From: Perca fluviatilis
Lineage: Eukaryota > Chordata > Actinopteri > Perciformes > Percidae
Assembly: GCF_010015445.1 (NCBI RefSeq)
Contig: NC_053119.1
Location: 29,374,383-29,438,382, forward strand
Length of the DNA stretch: 64,000 nt
Direction: 5' to 3'
Below are positions 62,332 through 64,000 of the stretch, in pieces (within the stretch, counting starts at the first letter, position 1; every line of letters starts with the position of its first letter). Both the position numbers and the translations under genes were made by a program. The notes below the pieces were generated by a model. That model had not been told where the DNA came from. It ran no database searches and saw only the letters and a list, made by a program, of their open reading frames with translations.

Positions 62332-63466
62332 AAGGAAATATTTATGAAACAATTATAAGCATCTCATGACATCCAATATAAAAACTAACCACTTATAATG
62401 TTAACAAATAAAGCTAAATAGTTTCTTTAAGTTTGATAATTAGGCCTGCTATGACATATTTATGACAGGTTATGTTGTCTTGCTTAATGTCAAGTTGACA
62501 TAACACAGACATTGTTGTCTTGGTCAATGTCAAGATGTCATAACAAAGACATTGACAGGTTATATTGTCTTGGTTAATGATTGATATGATGATCTGAAGA
62601 TTAATATCAAAAACATCTCAAACAATGCTAACTTTGCATTAAAAGTGTCAAACATTCATAAAGACTCCTTCATGTTCATGATATGCGTCATGTCCTGGTT
62701 ATGAGGGTGTCATGTCAGTCTTATGCACAGCCCTTCAAGTAAAGTGTTACCATGACTACCATCATTTTCTATACTGGGACTATACAGTATTATCATGCTT
62801 AAATCACTGTAACAGAACAAAAGAGACAATGTACAATATTATGATTCTTCTGGTTCTGTTTTTTTGTTTTGTTTTTTGGTTTAACCTTTGTATTGTAACC
62901 ATTGTTAACTGTAGCATAAGATAAGCTGAAAACTGTTCTATTTCATTCCTTCTGACCGCCAGACGGCAGTGCTTTAGCACTATATATCTCCATCTCACAT
63001 GTGCACAGGTTGAGTCGTTATACCAACGAAGTCACCTGTGACCATGCAAAAGGGCACATGCCCCATTATAAAACCCTGACGTTATTACGCAATCTGTTCT
63101 TTCTATCTTCTTGCAATTGAAGAAGCTAATAGCAGGTTAATTTACCTTGTAGCGTGTAGGCTCGTAACCTGGTACGTATGCTAACGTTGCTCTTAGTTGG
63201 CTATCTAGCCAGTGTCAAGAGATGGTGGCTCGCTGGGCTCGAGTGGTTCATTTCTTGCACTGTTCATACAGTAGTGACTTGAAACTGGTGTTTTTGCCCT
63301 TTGATGCATTGCATGATCTGCTGCTCCTTGGCCTCTGATTCTGTTTCGGTGGTGTCCACACTGTCCAAGGAATACACACTGAAGTTCTAATGCTGGCCAT
63401 CAACTTTTTGCGTGGTCAGAACTGTAGTCAATCTGTAGTCAGAGATCTGGCGAAAACCCTGGCCCT
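62332..63466. other. Intergenic stretch, short repeats
   Basis: 62450-62590 holds three diverged copies of ttgtcttggttaatgtcaag-like units. 63005-63200 may be the 5' part of the following DIRS relic, but this is not shown. Confidence 0.4.
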
Positions 63467-63870
63467 CTAGCAGCCCTCTTAGAAAAACACACCATTAAGC
63501 CTATTGAGTGGCATACACAGCTCAGTGGGTTATATTTAGTGTATTTTCTAATTCAGAAGAAGGATGTCAGGTTCTGCTCAATTCTAGACCTGAGGGGTTG
63601 GAACAAGTTTTTAAAGATTGTGCCGTTCAGAATGTTACAAATGGCAGATGTTCTCCAGTCAGTAGCAAAGGGAGCCTGGTTTATGTCAATAGATCTCAGG
63701 GATGCCACAGGTAGTTCCTGAGATTTGCCTTTCAAGAACAGGTTTACCAATTCAAGGGAATGCCTTTCGGTCTCTCATTTGCCCCTCGCATATTTACAAG
63801 ATGCGTGGCTGTTGCCCCTTTCTCCCATGCAAGCTAGAAGTTCTCTTACCATACTTGAACAATTGGTTAA
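63467..63870 (+). pseudogene. DIRS1-like retroelement RT fragment
   Basis: Translation shows ILDLRGWNKFLKIVPFRML, GAWFMSIDLRDAT and, after a frameshift near 63712, LRFAFQEQVYQFKGMPFGLS and FAPRIFTRCVAVAP. These are RT blocks of the tyrosine-recombinase DIRS1 group. The YLDD-type block is not readable after 63840. Confidence 0.75.
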
Positions 63871-64000
63871 GTATTTCCACAACCGCGAAGGTTGGTTTTG
63901 TCTCCAATAACTCCTGAAAAAAGTATCTCTCTCTTTAGCTGCTAAATGCGCTATTATTTTTATCAGCAAGTCATTCACCTTGTCTATTTGCGGTTTGGTG

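Overview
The window is teleost fish nuclear DNA, most likely from a spiny-rayed (percomorph) fish. The evidence is one nine-exon vertebrate gene (dnaaf4/dyx1c1), typical fish repeats (L2, L1/Tx1 and DIRS retroelements, Tc1/mariner, hAT and TTAA-type elements, tRNA-headed SINEs) and very long CA, TCTA and TA microsatellites. No prokaryotic operon, CRISPR array or rRNA gene is visible.

Layout. 1-34 kb has no convincing host gene. It is intergenic sequence filled with SINEs, a short-inverted-repeat family called here family A, a Tc1 element with frame lesions (11613-13240), a compound CA satellite (9884-10780), hAT-type elements with 8-bp target duplications (23005-23381, 25460-26141) and a damaged L2 LINE (26430-29695). 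34185-57280 is dnaaf4 on the minus strand; its 1248-nt coding sequence (415 codons plus stop) is joined from nine exons with consistent splice phases. The promoter region carries a perfect RFX X-box and forkhead-type sites, as expected for a motile-cilia gene. Intron 8 holds two long inverted-repeat elements. Intron 2 (16.9 kb) holds a SINE, a P-element/THAP9-like transposase relic and a complete endogenous retrovirus. 57.3-64 kb is intergenic again: a 36-nt perfect palindrome, an L1-type RT fragment, a tandem duplication in which one unit is split by a hAT derivative, and a DIRS1-like RT fragment.

The endogenous retrovirus (41768-52250) is the most informative object. It has two 606-bp LTRs that differ by only 7 substitutions and 2 one-base indels, a CTTA target duplication, a primer-binding site matching tRNA-Trp, a leader with an array of similar stem-loops, gag, protease, RT, RNase H and integrase, and a 617-codon env reading frame. 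It lies antisense to dnaaf4 and inside an older family A copy. Pol carries, between protease and RT, a segment with two HxTx motifs that resembles a 2H-phosphoesterase domain. Env carries an Ig-like segment in its surface subunit. Gag and pol are broken by several frameshifts and stops, and env stops just before its membrane anchor, so this copy should not encode a working virus.
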